Positions 17,615-26,476 of a stretch of 64,000 bases of DNA are shown one piece after another (position 1 is the stretch's first letter; the number at the start of each line of letters is the position of its first letter). The DNA comes from Gemmatimonadota bacterium (GTDB taxonomy: Bacteria; JAAXHH01). Under the pieces are notes generated by a model. That model made no database searches, was not told the origin of the DNA, and saw only the letters and a list, made by a program, of their open reading frames with translations. The stretch lies in NCBI GenBank assembly GCA_009841265.1, contig VXMB01000009.1, forward strand, positions 1,285,911 to 1,349,910, read 5' to 3'. A program made the translations under genes and the position numbers.

Positions 17615-18421
17615 ATGGAAGAAGCCAACGCCGATCTGATCACGCTGATCCTGGCCGCGGGAAAAGGCACCAGGATGCACTCCGACCTGGCGAAGGTGCT
17701 GCACCGGATAAACGGCCGGCCGATGATTCACTACGTGCTGGACACGGTGCGGGCGCTCCGGCCGCGGCGGATCATCGTCATCGTCGGTCATCAGGCCGGC
17801 GCGGTGCGGCGGGAGCTGGCCGGTCAGCCTGGACTTCCCGGTCAGCCCGGGCTGACCAGGCTGGCCGCGGAATTCGCCGTGCAGGTGGAGCAGCTGGGCA
17901 CCGGCCACGCGGTGCGCCAGGCCGGACCGCTGCTGGCCGGCGAAAGCGGCGTCGTCCTCGTCCTCGCCGGTGACACGCCCCTGATTCGTCCTTCCACCCT
18001 GGCATCGTTGATCGACGCGCACCGCCGGGACGGCGCCGCGGCCTCCGTACTCACCGCCCGCGTCGACGATCCCACGGGCCTGGGGCGCATCCTGCGCGAC
18101 GATGCAGGCCGTATCGACCGGATCGTCGAGGAGAAGGACGCGACTGAGGAACAGCGGGCGCTTAAGGAAATCAACACCAGTACCTATTGTTTCGATCCGG
18201 TCCTGCTGCTGCGGGCCCTGGACCGGCTGACCCCGGAGAACCGGCAGGGCGAATACTACCTGACGGACACCATCGAGATCCTCCGGCGGGAGGGCCGCCA
18301 CATCGCGGACGCACCGGCCGGCATGCCGGAAGAATCCATGGGGATAAACACCCCGGAGCAGCTGTCGGCGGCCGAATCATGGCTGCTGGAACGGGACCGC
18401 GCGAGGCCTTGTGACAGCTAA
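17615..18421 (+). CDS. UDP-GlcNAc pyrophosphorylase-like nucleotidyltransferase (GlmU N-domain only)
   Basis: 268 residues, 11 bp after folK. It has the GlmU uridylyltransferase signature LILAAGKGTRMHSDLAKVLH, then QLGTGHAV, VLVLAGDTPLI (metal-binding Asp), GLGRILRD, IVEEKDA and EINTSTYCFD, ending with GEYYLTDTIEIL. The left-handed beta-helix acetyltransferase half of GlmU (about 200 residues) is absent, so the GlcN-1-P acetylation step must be done by another protein or the true substrate differs. Residues 70-82 contain an in-frame 18-bp duplication (GQPGLP GQPGLT). Confidence 0.85.
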   Translation: MEEANADLITLILAAGKGTRMHSDLAKVLHRINGRPMIHYVLDTVRALRPRRIIVIVGHQAGAVRRELAGQPGLPGQPGLTRLAAEFAVQVEQLGTGHAVRQAGPLLAGESGVVLVLAGDTPLIRPSTLASLIDAHRRDGAAASVLTARVDDPTGLGRILRDDAGRIDRIVEEKDATEEQRALKEINTSTYCFDPVLLLRALDRLTPENRQGEYYLTDTIEILRREGRHIADAPAGMPEESMGINTPEQLSAAESWLLERDRARPCDS

Positions 18422-18428
18422 AAAACAG

Positions 18429-18458
18429 TTGACACCGCACCCTCCAACTCTGTATATA
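18429..18458 (+). promoter_or_regulatory. Strong sigma-70-like promoter upstream of the LytR_C-rsfS operon
   Basis: TTGACA at 18429-18434 and TATATA at 18453-18458 with an 18-bp spacer, starting 8 bp after the GlmU-like stop. The predicted leader to the next long gene is about 260 nt, unusually long for this compact region. Confidence 0.75.
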
Positions 18459-18553
18459 TAGTGGTCTGGAAAGCGAATCGGATTCCGCCTGTCGAACCAG
18501 CGTTCGATTTGACGGCGGAACTGTGTCGAGACCGGGGTACAAAGGGGGATCGC

Positions 18554-18627
18554 ATGGTGAAAGGAGCTGGTCGATGAAGCACTGTTGGTACCCTACCTAT
18601 GTTTCCCTTCCTGGTGTATTCCCCTAG
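18554..18627 (+). other. Two overlapping leader mini-ORFs (7 and 17 codons)
   Basis: ATG 18554 follows AAAGGGGGAT and opens MVKGAGR, stopping at 18575-18577. That stop overlaps (ATGA) a second ATG at 18574, which has a near-perfect ribosome-binding site (AAGGAG, 7-bp spacing) and encodes MKHCWYPTYVSLPGVFP, ending at TAG 18625-18627. Both lie in the leader of the LytR_C gene. They could be translated leader peptides; no family is recognised and coding is unproven. Confidence 0.35.
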
Positions 18628-18721
18628 TAAGTTCTCCGGTTATCTCTGGCACGCAGATATCGATGGTCGCACGGTCCCGTTGCAGGCCGTACCTCAGGAC
18701 GCGATCCGCGTGGGATCCGCC

Positions 18722-19243
18722 ATGACGAGACAGGTCTTCCAACCCTCCGCGAACCGGCCGGACGCCGTTCCGGAAAGACTGGGGTCAGGCGGCCGCTGGC
18801 GCGTTCGGGTGCTTGAAGGCGTGATCATCATTCTGGTCGGGCTGAACGCCTACCTGATCTACTCGGTGGCGACCTCGTCCGCATTCTCGACGTCCGCCGA
18901 ACGGTCCGTCGAGTCGGTCGTCGACCCCTCGGCCTTCCATATCCAGGTGGAGGTCCTGAACGGATGCGGTGAACGGGGAATCGGACAACAGGCCATGCGG
19001 TTTCTCAGAGAACGAGGATTCGACGTGGTCAATATCGACAATGCCGACCATTTCGAGTACCGGGAAACGGTCGTGCTGGACCGCCGGGGAACGGACGGGC
19101 CGTCCGAGGCCGCCCGCGCGGTCGGAAACGCGCTGGGAACGCAATACGTCCTGCTCCAGCGGAACGATGACCGCCTGGTGGACGTATCGGTGGTGATCGG
19201 CAAGGACTACGGCGAACTGCTCTTTTCAGTGGAGAACGACTGA
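18722..19243 (+). CDS. LytR C-terminal domain (LytR_C) membrane protein
   Basis: 173 residues from ATG 18722 (GGGA 6 bp upstream); the frame is open to an ATG at 18599 but without a ribosome-binding site. One membrane helix (VLEGVIIILVGLNAYLIYSV) precedes a LytR_C domain with the typical VEVLNGCGERGIGQQAMRFL and RGFDVVNIDNAD, ending DVSVVIGKDY. The domain occurs alone or after LytR-CpsA-Psr ligases and is extracytoplasmic; its biochemical role is unsettled. The gene ends 2 bp before rsfS, a pairing seen in several phyla. Confidence 0.82.
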   Translation: MTRQVFQPSANRPDAVPERLGSGGRWRVRVLEGVIIILVGLNAYLIYSVATSSAFSTSAERSVESVVDPSAFHIQVEVLNGCGERGIGQQAMRFLRERGFDVVNIDNADHFEYRETVVLDRRGTDGPSEAARAVGNALGTQYVLLQRNDDRLVDVSVVIGKDYGELLFSVEND

Positions 19244-19245
19244 TC

Positions 19246-19677
19246 GTGGCGTTGGCATCGCAGGAAATCGCGGAGCAGGCGACCCTTTCCATGCTGGCCA
19301 AGAATGCGGCGGACGTGATGATCATCGACCTCAGGGGGCTCTCGTCCATCACGGACTACTTCGTCATCGGGACGGCGGGTTCCGAACCGCAGATCAAGGC
19401 GGTCGTCGAGCAGGTGGCGTCGGATCTCAAAGAGCGGGATACAACGCCCTGGCACACGGAAGGCAAACAGAGCTGGCGGTGGGTACTGCTCGACTACGTG
19501 GACGTGGTCGTACACGTGTTCAGAGCGGAAGTCCGGGCATTCTACGGACTCGAGCGGCTCTGGGGAGACGCGCCCCGGGTCGCCGTTTCGACCGACGCGG
19601 CAACGGGTGAGATCATCCGCACGTCCGACGCGGGCGTCCCCGGGGACAGGGTGGACGCACTGGAACACGAGGCATAG
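19246..19677 (+). CDS. rsfS: Ribosome silencing factor RsfS
   Basis: 143 residues from GTG 19246, 2 bp after the LytR_C gene. It binds L14 and blocks subunit joining under starvation. The core SITDYFVIGTAGSEPQIKAVV, PWHTEGKQSWRWVLLDYVDVVVHVF and FYGLERLWGDAP is complete; the last 30 residues are a lineage-specific tail. Confidence 0.95.
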   Translation: MALASQEIAEQATLSMLAKNAADVMIIDLRGLSSITDYFVIGTAGSEPQIKAVVEQVASDLKERDTTPWHTEGKQSWRWVLLDYVDVVVHVFRAEVRAFYGLERLWGDAPRVAVSTDAATGEIIRTSDAGVPGDRVDALEHEA

Positions 19678-19678
19678 A

Positions 19679-20596
19679 TTGGGCATTCTCGTCGTCGGAA
19701 CGGTGGCTTTTGATTCGGTGAAGACGCCGGAAGGAGAGGCAAACGACGCGATCGGGGGATCGGCGACCTATTTTTCGGCCGCCGCCAGTTTCTACGCGCC
19801 GGTAGACGTCATTGCCGTCGTGGGGGACGATTTCCCCATGGCGTCCCTGGATTTCCTGCGGGAGAGACAGGTCGACGTATCGGGCCTGGAGGTGAAGGAA
19901 GGGAAGACCTTCCGCTGGGCGGGCGAATACGCCGCCAACATGAACGACCGTCGCACGATCGACACGCAGTTGAACGTGTTTTCCGGTTTCAAGCCCGTGC
20001 TGGCGGAGCGGCACCGCGCGCACGATCATGTGTTCCTGGCGAATCTCGATCCGGACGTTCAGCGCGACGTGCTGACCCAGGCGTGCCGAACGGACCATCC
20101 GGACCGTCCCGGAATCGTCGCCTGCGACACCATGGACTTCTGGATCGAGGGGCAACGGACGTCGCTGCTGTCGACGCTCAGCGGAGTGGACGTGCTGATC
20201 ATCAACGACAGCGAGGCCCTGCAACTGGTTGATGACCACAACCTCGTGCGGGCGGCGGAACGCATCCTGGAGCTCGGCCCGCGGGCGGTGGTGGTCAAGA
20301 GAGGCGCGCACGGCGCGACGCTCTGTACCTGCGACGCCTGGTTCGGTATCCCTTCATACCCCGTGGCCACCGTGGTGGATCCGACGGGCGCCGGGGATAC
20401 CTTCGCGGGCGGATTCATGGGTTACCTCGCCCGGTCGGGCGATACCGGCGTAGGCGCCTTGAAACGCGCCATGGTGCACGGCAGCGTCATGGCCTCGTTC
20501 AACGTGGAAGATTTCAGCGTCAGGCGGCTCGAATCGCTTACCCAGGACGAAATTTCGGACCGCCACGATCGGTTTATGGAGATGATTACGCCCTGA
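19679..20596 (+). CDS. PfkB-family carbohydrate/nucleoside kinase
   Basis: 305 residues from TTG 19679, one base after the rsfS stop; the family start GILVVGTVAFDSV begins there. Features are the IGGSATYFSAAA substrate motif, KRGAHGATL and the anion-hole/catalytic DPTGAGDTFAGGFMGYLA with Asp as base. It should phosphorylate a sugar or nucleoside. It lies directly before mtnA, so a role in salvage of 5-methylthioribose or a related pentose is plausible, but known MTR kinase (MtnK) is a different fold, so this is inference only. Confidence 0.88.
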   Translation: MGILVVGTVAFDSVKTPEGEANDAIGGSATYFSAAASFYAPVDVIAVVGDDFPMASLDFLRERQVDVSGLEVKEGKTFRWAGEYAANMNDRRTIDTQLNVFSGFKPVLAERHRAHDHVFLANLDPDVQRDVLTQACRTDHPDRPGIVACDTMDFWIEGQRTSLLSTLSGVDVLIINDSEALQLVDDHNLVRAAERILELGPRAVVVKRGAHGATLCTCDAWFGIPSYPVATVVDPTGAGDTFAGGFMGYLARSGDTGVGALKRAMVHGSVMASFNVEDFSVRRLESLTQDEISDRHDRFMEMITP

Positions 20597-20602
20597 CCGG
20601 CT

Positions 20603-20641
20603 CAAGCAGGAACAGCAAGCAGGAAGAGCAAGCAGGAAGAA
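20603..20641. repeat. 13-bp x3 tandem repeat before mtnA
   Basis: Three units CAAGCAGGAA(C/G)A(G/A) at 20603-20615, 20616-20628 and 20629-20641, filling the gap between the pfkB-like gene and mtnA. Each unit contains a ribosome-binding-site-like AGGAA. Confidence 0.88.
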
Positions 20642-20655
20642 AAGGTTCGGCAGTC

Positions 20656-21726
20656 ATGAATTTCAAGACCATCCGGTGGGAGCGCGACGAAGGCGTGCTG
20701 GTATTGCTGGATCAGACGCGCCTGCCCGGCGAAGTGGTCTACACCAAATGCCGGGACATCGCGTCCGTGGCGGAAGCCATCCGGCGGCTGAGAGTACGCG
20801 GTGCGCCGGCCATAGGCGTCGCCGCGGCCTACGGGGTCGTCGTCGGGGTTCAGCACAGCCGCGCGGCCGACTTCGCCGCCTTCAGCCGGGAAGTCGACGA
20901 AGCCGCGGACCTGCTGGCGGCCACCCGGCCCACGGCGGTCAACCTGTTCTGGGCGCTGGAGCGGATGCGCCGGACCGTCCGGGAACACCGGAATGCACCC
21001 GTGGAGGACATCAAGCGCGCCTTGCTCAGCGAAGCCCAGGCCATACAGTCGGAGGACGAGCACACGTGCCGCCTGATCGGTGAGCACGGCGCCGCTCTTC
21101 TCCGCACCGGACAGACGGTGCTCACGCACTGCAACGCCGGCGCGCTCGCCACGGCCGGCGCGGGCACGGCCCTCGCCGTGGTGTACCAGGCGCACAGCGA
21201 AGGCAAGCGGGTCCACGTGTACGCCGATGAGACGAGACCCGTCCTCCAGGGCGCCAGGCTGACTTCCTGGGAGCTGACCCGGGCGGGCATAGGCGTGACG
21301 CTCATATGCGACAACATGGCTGCCCAGGTCATGAAAGAAGGCCGGATCGACTGCGTGATCGTGGGCGCGGACCGCGTGGCCGCCAACGGCGACGTCGCCA
21401 ACAAGATCGGCACCTACGGCGTGGCCGTGCTGGCCGACGCGCACGACGTGCCCCTGTACGTGGCAGCGCCTTACTCTTCGATCGACCTGTCCATCGAATC
21501 GGGCGCCGGGATCCCGATTGAAGAACGCGAAGCCGCCGAAGTAAGCCAGGGGTTGGGTGGGCGCACCGCCCCCGAGGAGGTGGAGGTGTACAATCCCGCA
21601 TTCGACGTAACCCCGGCCCGTTACGTGTCTGCGATCATCACGGAACGCGGCGTGGCCAGACCGCCCTACGCCGAGCGTCTCGCTGCACTGTCACACCATG
21701 CATGGGAACCGGCCGTCACCGGGTAA
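20656..21726 (+). CDS. mtnA: S-methyl-5-thioribose-1-phosphate isomerase
   Basis: 356 residues from ATG 20656. It isomerises MTR-1-P to MTRu-1-P in methionine salvage. The eIF2B-like fold is shown by [36 protein letters not shown] (catalytic Cys), [19 protein letters not shown] and [20 protein letters not shown] (catalytic Asp), with [21 protein letters not shown] at the end. Other salvage genes (mtnP, mtnK, mtnB) are not in the window. Confidence 0.96.
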   Translation: MNFKTIRWERDEGVLVLLDQTRLPGEVVYTKCRDIASVAEAIRRLRVRGAPAIGVAAAYGVVVGVQHSRAADFAAFSREVDEAADLLAATRPTAVNLFWALERMRRTVREHRNAPVEDIKRALLSEAQAIQSEDEHTCRLIGEHGAALLRTGQTVLTHCNAGALATAGAGTALAVVYQAHSEGKRVHVYADETRPVLQGARLTSWELTRAGIGVTLICDNMAAQVMKEGRIDCVIVGADRVAANGDVANKIGTYGVAVLADAHDVPLYVAAPYSSIDLSIESGAGIPIEEREAAEVSQGLGGRTAPEEVEVYNPAFDVTPARYVSAIITERGVARPPYAERLAALSHHAWEPAVTG

Positions 21727-21760
21727 AGGAACGTGTACCATCAAAGGAGCGTGTACCATC
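21725..21760. repeat. 18-bp x2 tandem repeat carrying the rplM ribosome-binding site
   Basis: AAAGGA(A/G)CGTGTACCATC at 21725-21742 and 21743-21760. The first copy overlaps the mtnA TAA stop, and the AAAGGAG of the second lies upstream of the rplM ATG, giving two Shine-Dalgarno-like elements. Confidence 0.88.
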
Positions 21761-21761
21761 T

Positions 21762-22190
21762 ATGAAGACACCAACGGTTAAAAAGGAAGACCTGCAGCGG
21801 GACTGGCACGTCGTGGACGCCGACGGCAAGGTGCTGGGCAGGCTGGCCAGCGAAGTGGCCAAGATCCTGCGCGGCAAGCACAAGCCGATCTACTCGCCGC
21901 ACCTGGACACCGGTGACCACGTAATCGTCATCAACGCGGGAAAGGTGGTTCTGACGGGCAAGAAGCCGCAGAACAAGCTCTACTACCGCCATAGCGGTTA
22001 TCCCGGCGGTCTGAAGACGATCAGCTACGAACGCATGGCCGCCCGCCATCCCGACCGGGCGCTGCGCATGGCCATCAAGGGCATGTTGCCGCACAACGCC
22101 CTCGGCCGTCAGATCTTTCGCAAACTCCGCGTGTACGCCGGCGCGGAACACCCCCACAGCGCCCAGAAACCGGTCGCGCTGGACATATAA
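21762..22190 (+). CDS. rplM: 50S ribosomal protein L13
   Basis: 142 residues from ATG 21762. The family pattern is complete: [58 protein letters not shown] and [20 protein letters not shown]. It binds early to 23S rRNA. rpsI follows at 15 bp as in most bacteria. Confidence 0.98.
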   Translation: MKTPTVKKEDLQRDWHVVDADGKVLGRLASEVAKILRGKHKPIYSPHLDTGDHVIVINAGKVVLTGKKPQNKLYYRHSGYPGGLKTISYERMAARHPDRALRMAIKGMLPHNALGRQIFRKLRVYAGAEHPHSAQKPVALDI

Positions 22191-22205
22191 GGAGCGTAAA
22201 GAAGC

Positions 22206-22610
22206 ATGAATTCGGATACCCATGGACACCACGCAGTGGGCAGAAGGAAACGCGCGATCGCCAAGGTCTGGCTGCGCGCGAAGAAGGAAGGCGCCAGTCA
22301 TAAGGTCAACGACAAGCCGCTGCTTGACTACTTCGACCGGCCCGGTCTCGTCGCCGCGATCGAGGAACCCCTGGTGCTCACCGAAATGAACGACCAGGTC
22401 GTCGTGTTCGCACGGACCTTCGGCGGCGGCAAGACCGGCCAGGCCGGGGCGTTGAGACTTGGCATCGCGCGGGCGCTGAAGGACATGGACGAAAGCCTGC
22501 ACGCGCCGCTGCGAGAAGCGGGCATGCTGACGCGGGATTCACGCATCAAGGAACGCAAGAAGTACGGACTGGCCGGCGCACGCAAGCGGTTCCAGTTCTC
22601 TAAGCGTTAA
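22206..22610 (+). CDS. rpsI: 30S ribosomal protein S9
   Basis: 134 residues. [33 protein letters not shown] and the C-terminal [24 protein letters not shown] tail, whose last Arg contacts the P-site tRNA, are all present. Cotranscribed with rplM. An 18-nt GC hairpin without a T-run (22621-22638) follows before rpsB. Confidence 0.98.
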   Translation: MNSDTHGHHAVGRRKRAIAKVWLRAKKEGASHKVNDKPLLDYFDRPGLVAAIEEPLVLTEMNDQVVVFARTFGGGKTGQAGALRLGIARALKDMDESLHAPLREAGMLTRDSRIKERKKYGLAGARKRFQFSKR

Positions 22611-22662
22611 TTCAAAGGACGCAGGCCTGACCGCCTGCCAGACAAGGAGATCAGTACCGCCT

Positions 22663-23415
22663 ATGGGGATTCCGACCATTCAGGACCTGCTAGGTGCGGG
22701 CGTACACTTCGGTCACCAGACCCGGCGCTGGAACCCGAAGATGAAGGAGTTCATATTCGCCGAGCGCAACAACATCTACATCATCGACCTGAAGAAGACG
22801 CTCAGCCAGATCGAGATCGCCTATGACGCCGTGCGCAAGGCCGTCGAGAAAGGGCAGTCCGTCCTCTTCGTGGGCACGAAGAAGCAGGCCAGGCCCATCA
22901 TCATCGAAATGGCGCAGCGGTGCGGCATGTTCTACGTCGCGGAACGCTGGCTCGGCGGCATGTTGACGAACTTCCAGACCATCCAGACCAGCGTCAAGCG
23001 CCTGGAAGAACTCGAGAAAATGAAAGAGCACGGTACCATGGAAGCGCTCACGAAAAAAGAGGCAGCCAGCCTGGAGAAGGAGCGGGAGCGCCTGCAGAAA
23101 GTATTGGGCGGCATCCGCGAAATGCGCGACCTGCCCGGCGTCATTTTCGTGGTGGACGCCCGCAAGGAACGGATAGCGGTCGCGGAGGCGAATACCCTGG
23201 AGATCCCCATCGTCAGTATCCTGGATACGAACTGCGACCCCGACCTGATCGATTATCCCATACCCGGGAACGACGACGCCCTCCGGTCCATCAGCCTCAT
23301 TACGGAAGTCGTCGCGAGCGCCGCGGAGGAAGGGCTGCGCAATTCCGGACGGCCTGTACCCGGGGACGAGGCACCGGTCGAAGAGGTCGAGGAAGTCGAA
23401 GAACAGCAAGCCTGA
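22663..23415 (+). CDS. rpsB: 30S ribosomal protein S2
   Basis: 250 residues with [44 protein letters not shown] and [13 protein letters not shown]. The C-terminus is an acidic Glu/Val tail ([11 protein letters not shown]). It begins the rpsB-tsf-frr group. Confidence 0.98.
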   Translation: MGIPTIQDLLGAGVHFGHQTRRWNPKMKEFIFAERNNIYIIDLKKTLSQIEIAYDAVRKAVEKGQSVLFVGTKKQARPIIIEMAQRCGMFYVAERWLGGMLTNFQTIQTSVKRLEELEKMKEHGTMEALTKKEAASLEKERERLQKVLGGIREMRDLPGVIFVVDARKERIAVAEANTLEIPIVSILDTNCDPDLIDYPIPGNDDALRSISLITEVVASAAEEGLRNSGRPVPGDEAPVEEVEEVEEQQA

Positions 23416-23447
23416 AGTGGATACGTGGCCGGGGAAAGGCGGCCGTA

Positions 23448-23480
23448 GCGGATGATCGGATCCGATCGTATCAAATCCGC
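23448..23480 (+). promoter_or_regulatory. Hairpin between rpsB and tsf
   Basis: Outer stem GCGGAT (23448-23453) and ATCCGC (23475-23480) encloses a perfect 14-bp palindrome GATCGGATCCGATC (23454-23467). No T-run follows, so it is not a standard terminator. It could pause transcription, protect the mRNA or lower tsf expression relative to rpsB. Confidence 0.45.
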
Positions 23481-23498
23481 TAGATTTCAATCGATTTC

Positions 23499-24095
23499 AT
23501 GACTATATCAGCCAGTGACGTAAAAACGTTGAGAAGCCAGACCGGCGCCGGAATGATGGACTGCAAGCGGGCCCTCCAAGAGACCGAAGGCAGTATCGAA
23601 AAGGCGGTAACGCTCCTGCGCGAGAAAGGCATAATGGCGGCGTCCAAGAAGAGTGCCCGGGAAGCGAAAGAAGGCATCATCCATACCTATATCCATCCCG
23701 GCAGCCGCATCGCCACCATGGTCGAGATCAACTGCGAGACCGATTTCGTCGCGCGGAACGAGTCCTTCCAGACCCTGGCCCGCGATATCGCCATGCAGGT
23801 GGCGGCCACCCGGCCCCTCGCCGTGGACCGGGACCAGATCGAAGAAGCCGTCCTGGAACAGGAACGGGAGATTTACCGGAACCAGGCGCGGAACGAGGGC
23901 AAGCCGGACCAGATCATCGACCGGATCGTCCAGGGAAGAATCGAGAAATTCAACCAGGAAAACTGCCTCCTGGAACAGCCGTTCATACGGGATACCGACA
24001 AGACCGTGCGGGACCTGATCACGGAGGCGGTGGCCACGCTGGGCGAGAACATCATGGTTAGACGGTTCGTCCGGTACGAGTTGGGCGGAGAATAA
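23499..24095 (+). CDS. tsf: Elongation factor Ts
   Basis: 198 residues; the short form of EF-Ts. The EF-Tu-binding N-terminus VKTLRSQTGAGMMDCKRALQE and the core VEINCETDFVARNESF (contains TDFV) are intact. Length matches the compact version found in Thermus and many non-proteobacteria rather than the 280-residue E. coli type. It acts as nucleotide exchange factor for EF-Tu. Confidence 0.97.
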   Translation: MTISASDVKTLRSQTGAGMMDCKRALQETEGSIEKAVTLLREKGIMAASKKSAREAKEGIIHTYIHPGSRIATMVEINCETDFVARNESFQTLARDIAMQVAATRPLAVDRDQIEEAVLEQEREIYRNQARNEGKPDQIIDRIVQGRIEKFNQENCLLEQPFIRDTDKTVRDLITEAVATLGENIMVRRFVRYELGGE

Positions 24096-24156
24096 CCCGC
24101 CGAACAACCTTGCCGGCAGGAACGTAACCGGTTTTCCGATGCCAGAGAGGTGTATC

Positions 24157-24717
24157 GTGGAAGCGAAAGAGATCATCAAGGAAACCAGCCGTAAGATGGA
24201 CCAGTCCGTCGAGGTGCTGCGCATGGAACTCGCCGGCGTCCGGGCCGGCCGGGCCAACCCGGCCCTGCTGGACAACGTCCAGGTGGAAGCCTACGGGACC
24301 ATGACCCCCATCAACCAGGTCGCCACCATCAACACGCCGGATGCCCGCACGATCTCGATACAGCCGTGGGACAAGCAGATGGTTCCCGAAATCATCCGCG
24401 CCATCCAGACTTCCGACCTGGGACTCATGCCGAATTCCGACGGCAACGTCATCCACCTGCCGGTACCTGCGCTCACCGAAGAGCGAAGGCTCGAATACGT
24501 AAAACTGATCAAGAAACTGGGCGAGGACGGCAAGATCGGCATCCGGAACGTGCGCCGGGAAATGAACGAACGCATCAAGGCCGAAGAAAAGGCCCACCGG
24601 TTGTCGGAAGACGAAAGCAAGCGGCACCAGAAGACCATCCAGGATCTCACCGACCAGCATACCTCCTCCATCGACAGCGCCATATCGGTAAAAGAACAGG
24701 AAATCCTGGAGATCTAG
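24157..24717 (+). CDS. frr: Ribosome recycling factor
   Basis: 186 residues from GTG 24157, preceded by GAGAGG at 6-bp spacing; this matches the usual 185-residue length better than the ATG at 24139. GVRAGRANPALLDNVQVEAYG, QPWDKQMVPEIIRAI, LTEERRLEYVKLIKKLGEDG and VRNVRRE-type segments are present. pyrH, usually between tsf and frr, is absent. Confidence 0.97.
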   Translation: MEAKEIIKETSRKMDQSVEVLRMELAGVRAGRANPALLDNVQVEAYGTMTPINQVATINTPDARTISIQPWDKQMVPEIIRAIQTSDLGLMPNSDGNVIHLPVPALTEERRLEYVKLIKKLGEDGKIGIRNVRREMNERIKAEEKAHRLSEDESKRHQKTIQDLTDQHTSSIDSAISVKEQEILEI

Positions 24718-24769
24718 GCGGATACCGGCTATCCGGGTCCATACCCGGCGGCGGCCTTACGGGGGTGAC

Positions 24770-25549
24770 GTGGGTCGATACGCAAAGCAAGACCGGGCGG
24801 TCTCGGAAGAAGGACTGGATCCGGAGCGCATGCCCCGCCACATCGCGTTCATCATGGACGGCAACGGCAGATGGGCGAAGAAGCAGGGGCTCGCACGGGA
24901 CCAGGGGCACTCCGCGGGGGTGGAGTCCGTTCGCGAGATGATCCGGTGCGCCGGGGAATTCGGCGTGGGGATCCTCACCTTCTTCGGGTTCTCCACCGAA
25001 AACTGGAATCGTCCCAGGCGTGAAGTCGCGGCCATCATGCAGTTGATCGTCGAGTCGCTCCGCGGCGCCGTCGAAGAAGCCAGCGCGCACGGGATCCGGG
25101 TCTCCTTCCTGGGCAGGTGGGACGAGTTGCCGGAATCCAACCGGCAGGTCATCAAGCAGATCACGGAGCAGACGGCGGGCAACGACCGCCTACTGTTGAA
25201 TTTCGCCCTGAATTACGGCGGCAGGCAGGAGATCGTCGAAGCCGCGCAATGCATCGCCCTGGACGTCCAGGCCGGCCGGCTGGACCCGGAAGCCATCGAC
25301 GAGTCGCTTTTCGCGTCCTACCTGTACACGGAGCACCTGCCCGACCCGGACCTGTTGATCCGGACCAGCGGAGAGATGCGGATCAGCAACTTCCTGCTCT
25401 ACCAACTGGCCTATACCGAACTCCTGGTTTCTCCGGTCCTCTGGCCCGATTTCTCGCGAAGCCACTTCATCGGGGCTATCCGGGACTACCAGTCGAGAGA
25501 GCGCCGTTTCGGTCGAACCGGCGAACAGGTCTCCTCACACAGCTCGTAA
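24770..25549 (+). CDS. uppS: Isoprenyl transferase (undecaprenyl diphosphate synthase)
   Basis: 259 residues from GTG 24770. It makes the C55 lipid carrier for peptidoglycan and O-antigen. Catalytic AFIMDGNGRWAKKQG (Asp and Gly-Asn-Gly-Arg-Trp), HSAGVESVR, FFGFSTENWNRP, LNYGGRQEIV and the C-terminal DLLIRTSGEMRISNFLLYQLAYTEL are intact. The latter part is split over residues 195-225. It is followed after 14 bp by cdsA. Confidence 0.96.
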   Translation: MGRYAKQDRAVSEEGLDPERMPRHIAFIMDGNGRWAKKQGLARDQGHSAGVESVREMIRCAGEFGVGILTFFGFSTENWNRPRREVAAIMQLIVESLRGAVEEASAHGIRVSFLGRWDELPESNRQVIKQITEQTAGNDRLLLNFALNYGGRQEIVEAAQCIALDVQAGRLDPEAIDESLFASYLYTEHLPDPDLLIRTSGEMRISNFLLYQLAYTELLVSPVLWPDFSRSHFIGAIRDYQSRERRFGRTGEQVSSHSS

Positions 25550-25563
25550 CGGAGTGGATCTCC

Positions 25564-26406
25564 ATGGCGGCCTACGCGGAGACGTGGATCCGAATCCTGG
25601 TAGGCGCGGTGTTCATCCCGTGCATCGTGCTCATTTGCTGGTTCGGTGGGACGAGCCTCTTCGTATTCGTAAGCCTTGTCGTGCTCTTCGGCCTGCGCGA
25701 ATACCACGGCATCGCCGCGGCCAGGGACCTGGAACCCAACTGGTACGTCGGCGTGCCCGCGGCTGTTCTGCTATGTCTCGACGCCTGGCTCGAAGCGGGC
25801 CGCCACGCCCCGCTGATCCTCACGGCCCTCCTGCTCACGACCGCCGCCGCGGAAGTATTCAGAAAGCACGCGCAATACCCCTTTCACAACATCGCCGCTA
25901 CGGTCTTCGGCGTAGCCTGGATCGGGCTGCTCGGCAGCCATCTGATCCTGCTGGGCAAGTGGCCGATGGACGGCGCCGACGTCGTTGCATGGGGGGAGCG
26001 GGCCATGACGCCGGTCCTGCTCGCCTTCGCCATTCCCTGGTCCTACGACGCCTTCGCCTATTTCACGGGCCGGTTGTTGGGCCGGCGCAAGTTGCTGCGC
26101 CGTGTCAGCGCCAGCAAGACCGTCGAGGGCGCCGTCGGGGGGCTGATCGGCGCCGTCGCCTTCATGTTCGCACTTCAGTACGCCCTGTTTCCCTTTCTCA
26201 GTCCGCTGCACTGTGTCGTCCTGGGCGCCGCCGGCGCCATCGTCGCCCAGCTGGGCGACCTCGCGGAGTCCCTGGTCAAAAGAGACGCCGGCCTGAAGGA
26301 TTCTTCCCACATCATCCCGGGACATGGCGGCATCCTGGACCGGTTCGACAGCGTTTTCTTCGCGGCGCCTTTCGTGTATTACTACCTGGCCTACGTGACC
26401 GGATGA
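25564..26406 (+). CDS. cdsA: Phosphatidate cytidylyltransferase
   Basis: 280 residues from ATG 25564 with GGAG upstream. An integral membrane enzyme with about eight helices that forms CDP-diacylglycerol. The CDS signature SASKTVEGAVGG and the C-terminal KRDAGLKDSSHIIPGHGG followed by ILDRFDS are complete. Position between uppS and dxr is the conserved bacterial order. Confidence 0.95.
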   Translation: MAAYAETWIRILVGAVFIPCIVLICWFGGTSLFVFVSLVVLFGLREYHGIAAARDLEPNWYVGVPAAVLLCLDAWLEAGRHAPLILTALLLTTAAAEVFRKHAQYPFHNIAATVFGVAWIGLLGSHLILLGKWPMDGADVVAWGERAMTPVLLAFAIPWSYDAFAYFTGRLLGRRKLLRRVSASKTVEGAVGGLIGAVAFMFALQYALFPFLSPLHCVVLGAAGAIVAQLGDLAESLVKRDAGLKDSSHIIPGHGGILDRFDSVFFAAPFVYYYLAYVTG

Positions 26407-26412
26407 TGCAGC

Positions 26413-26457
26413 GGACGGCCTGGACGGTCCTGACGGTCCGGACGGCCTGGACATACG
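26413..26457. repeat. Degenerate 9-bp tandem repeat between cdsA and dxr
   Basis: Five units of about 9 bp (GGACGGCCT, GGACGGTCC, TGACGGTCC, GGACGGCCT, GGACATACG) fill the gap between the cdsA stop and dxr. Confidence 0.7.
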
Positions 26458-26476
26458 GACGGAGTATCGACTAGCC

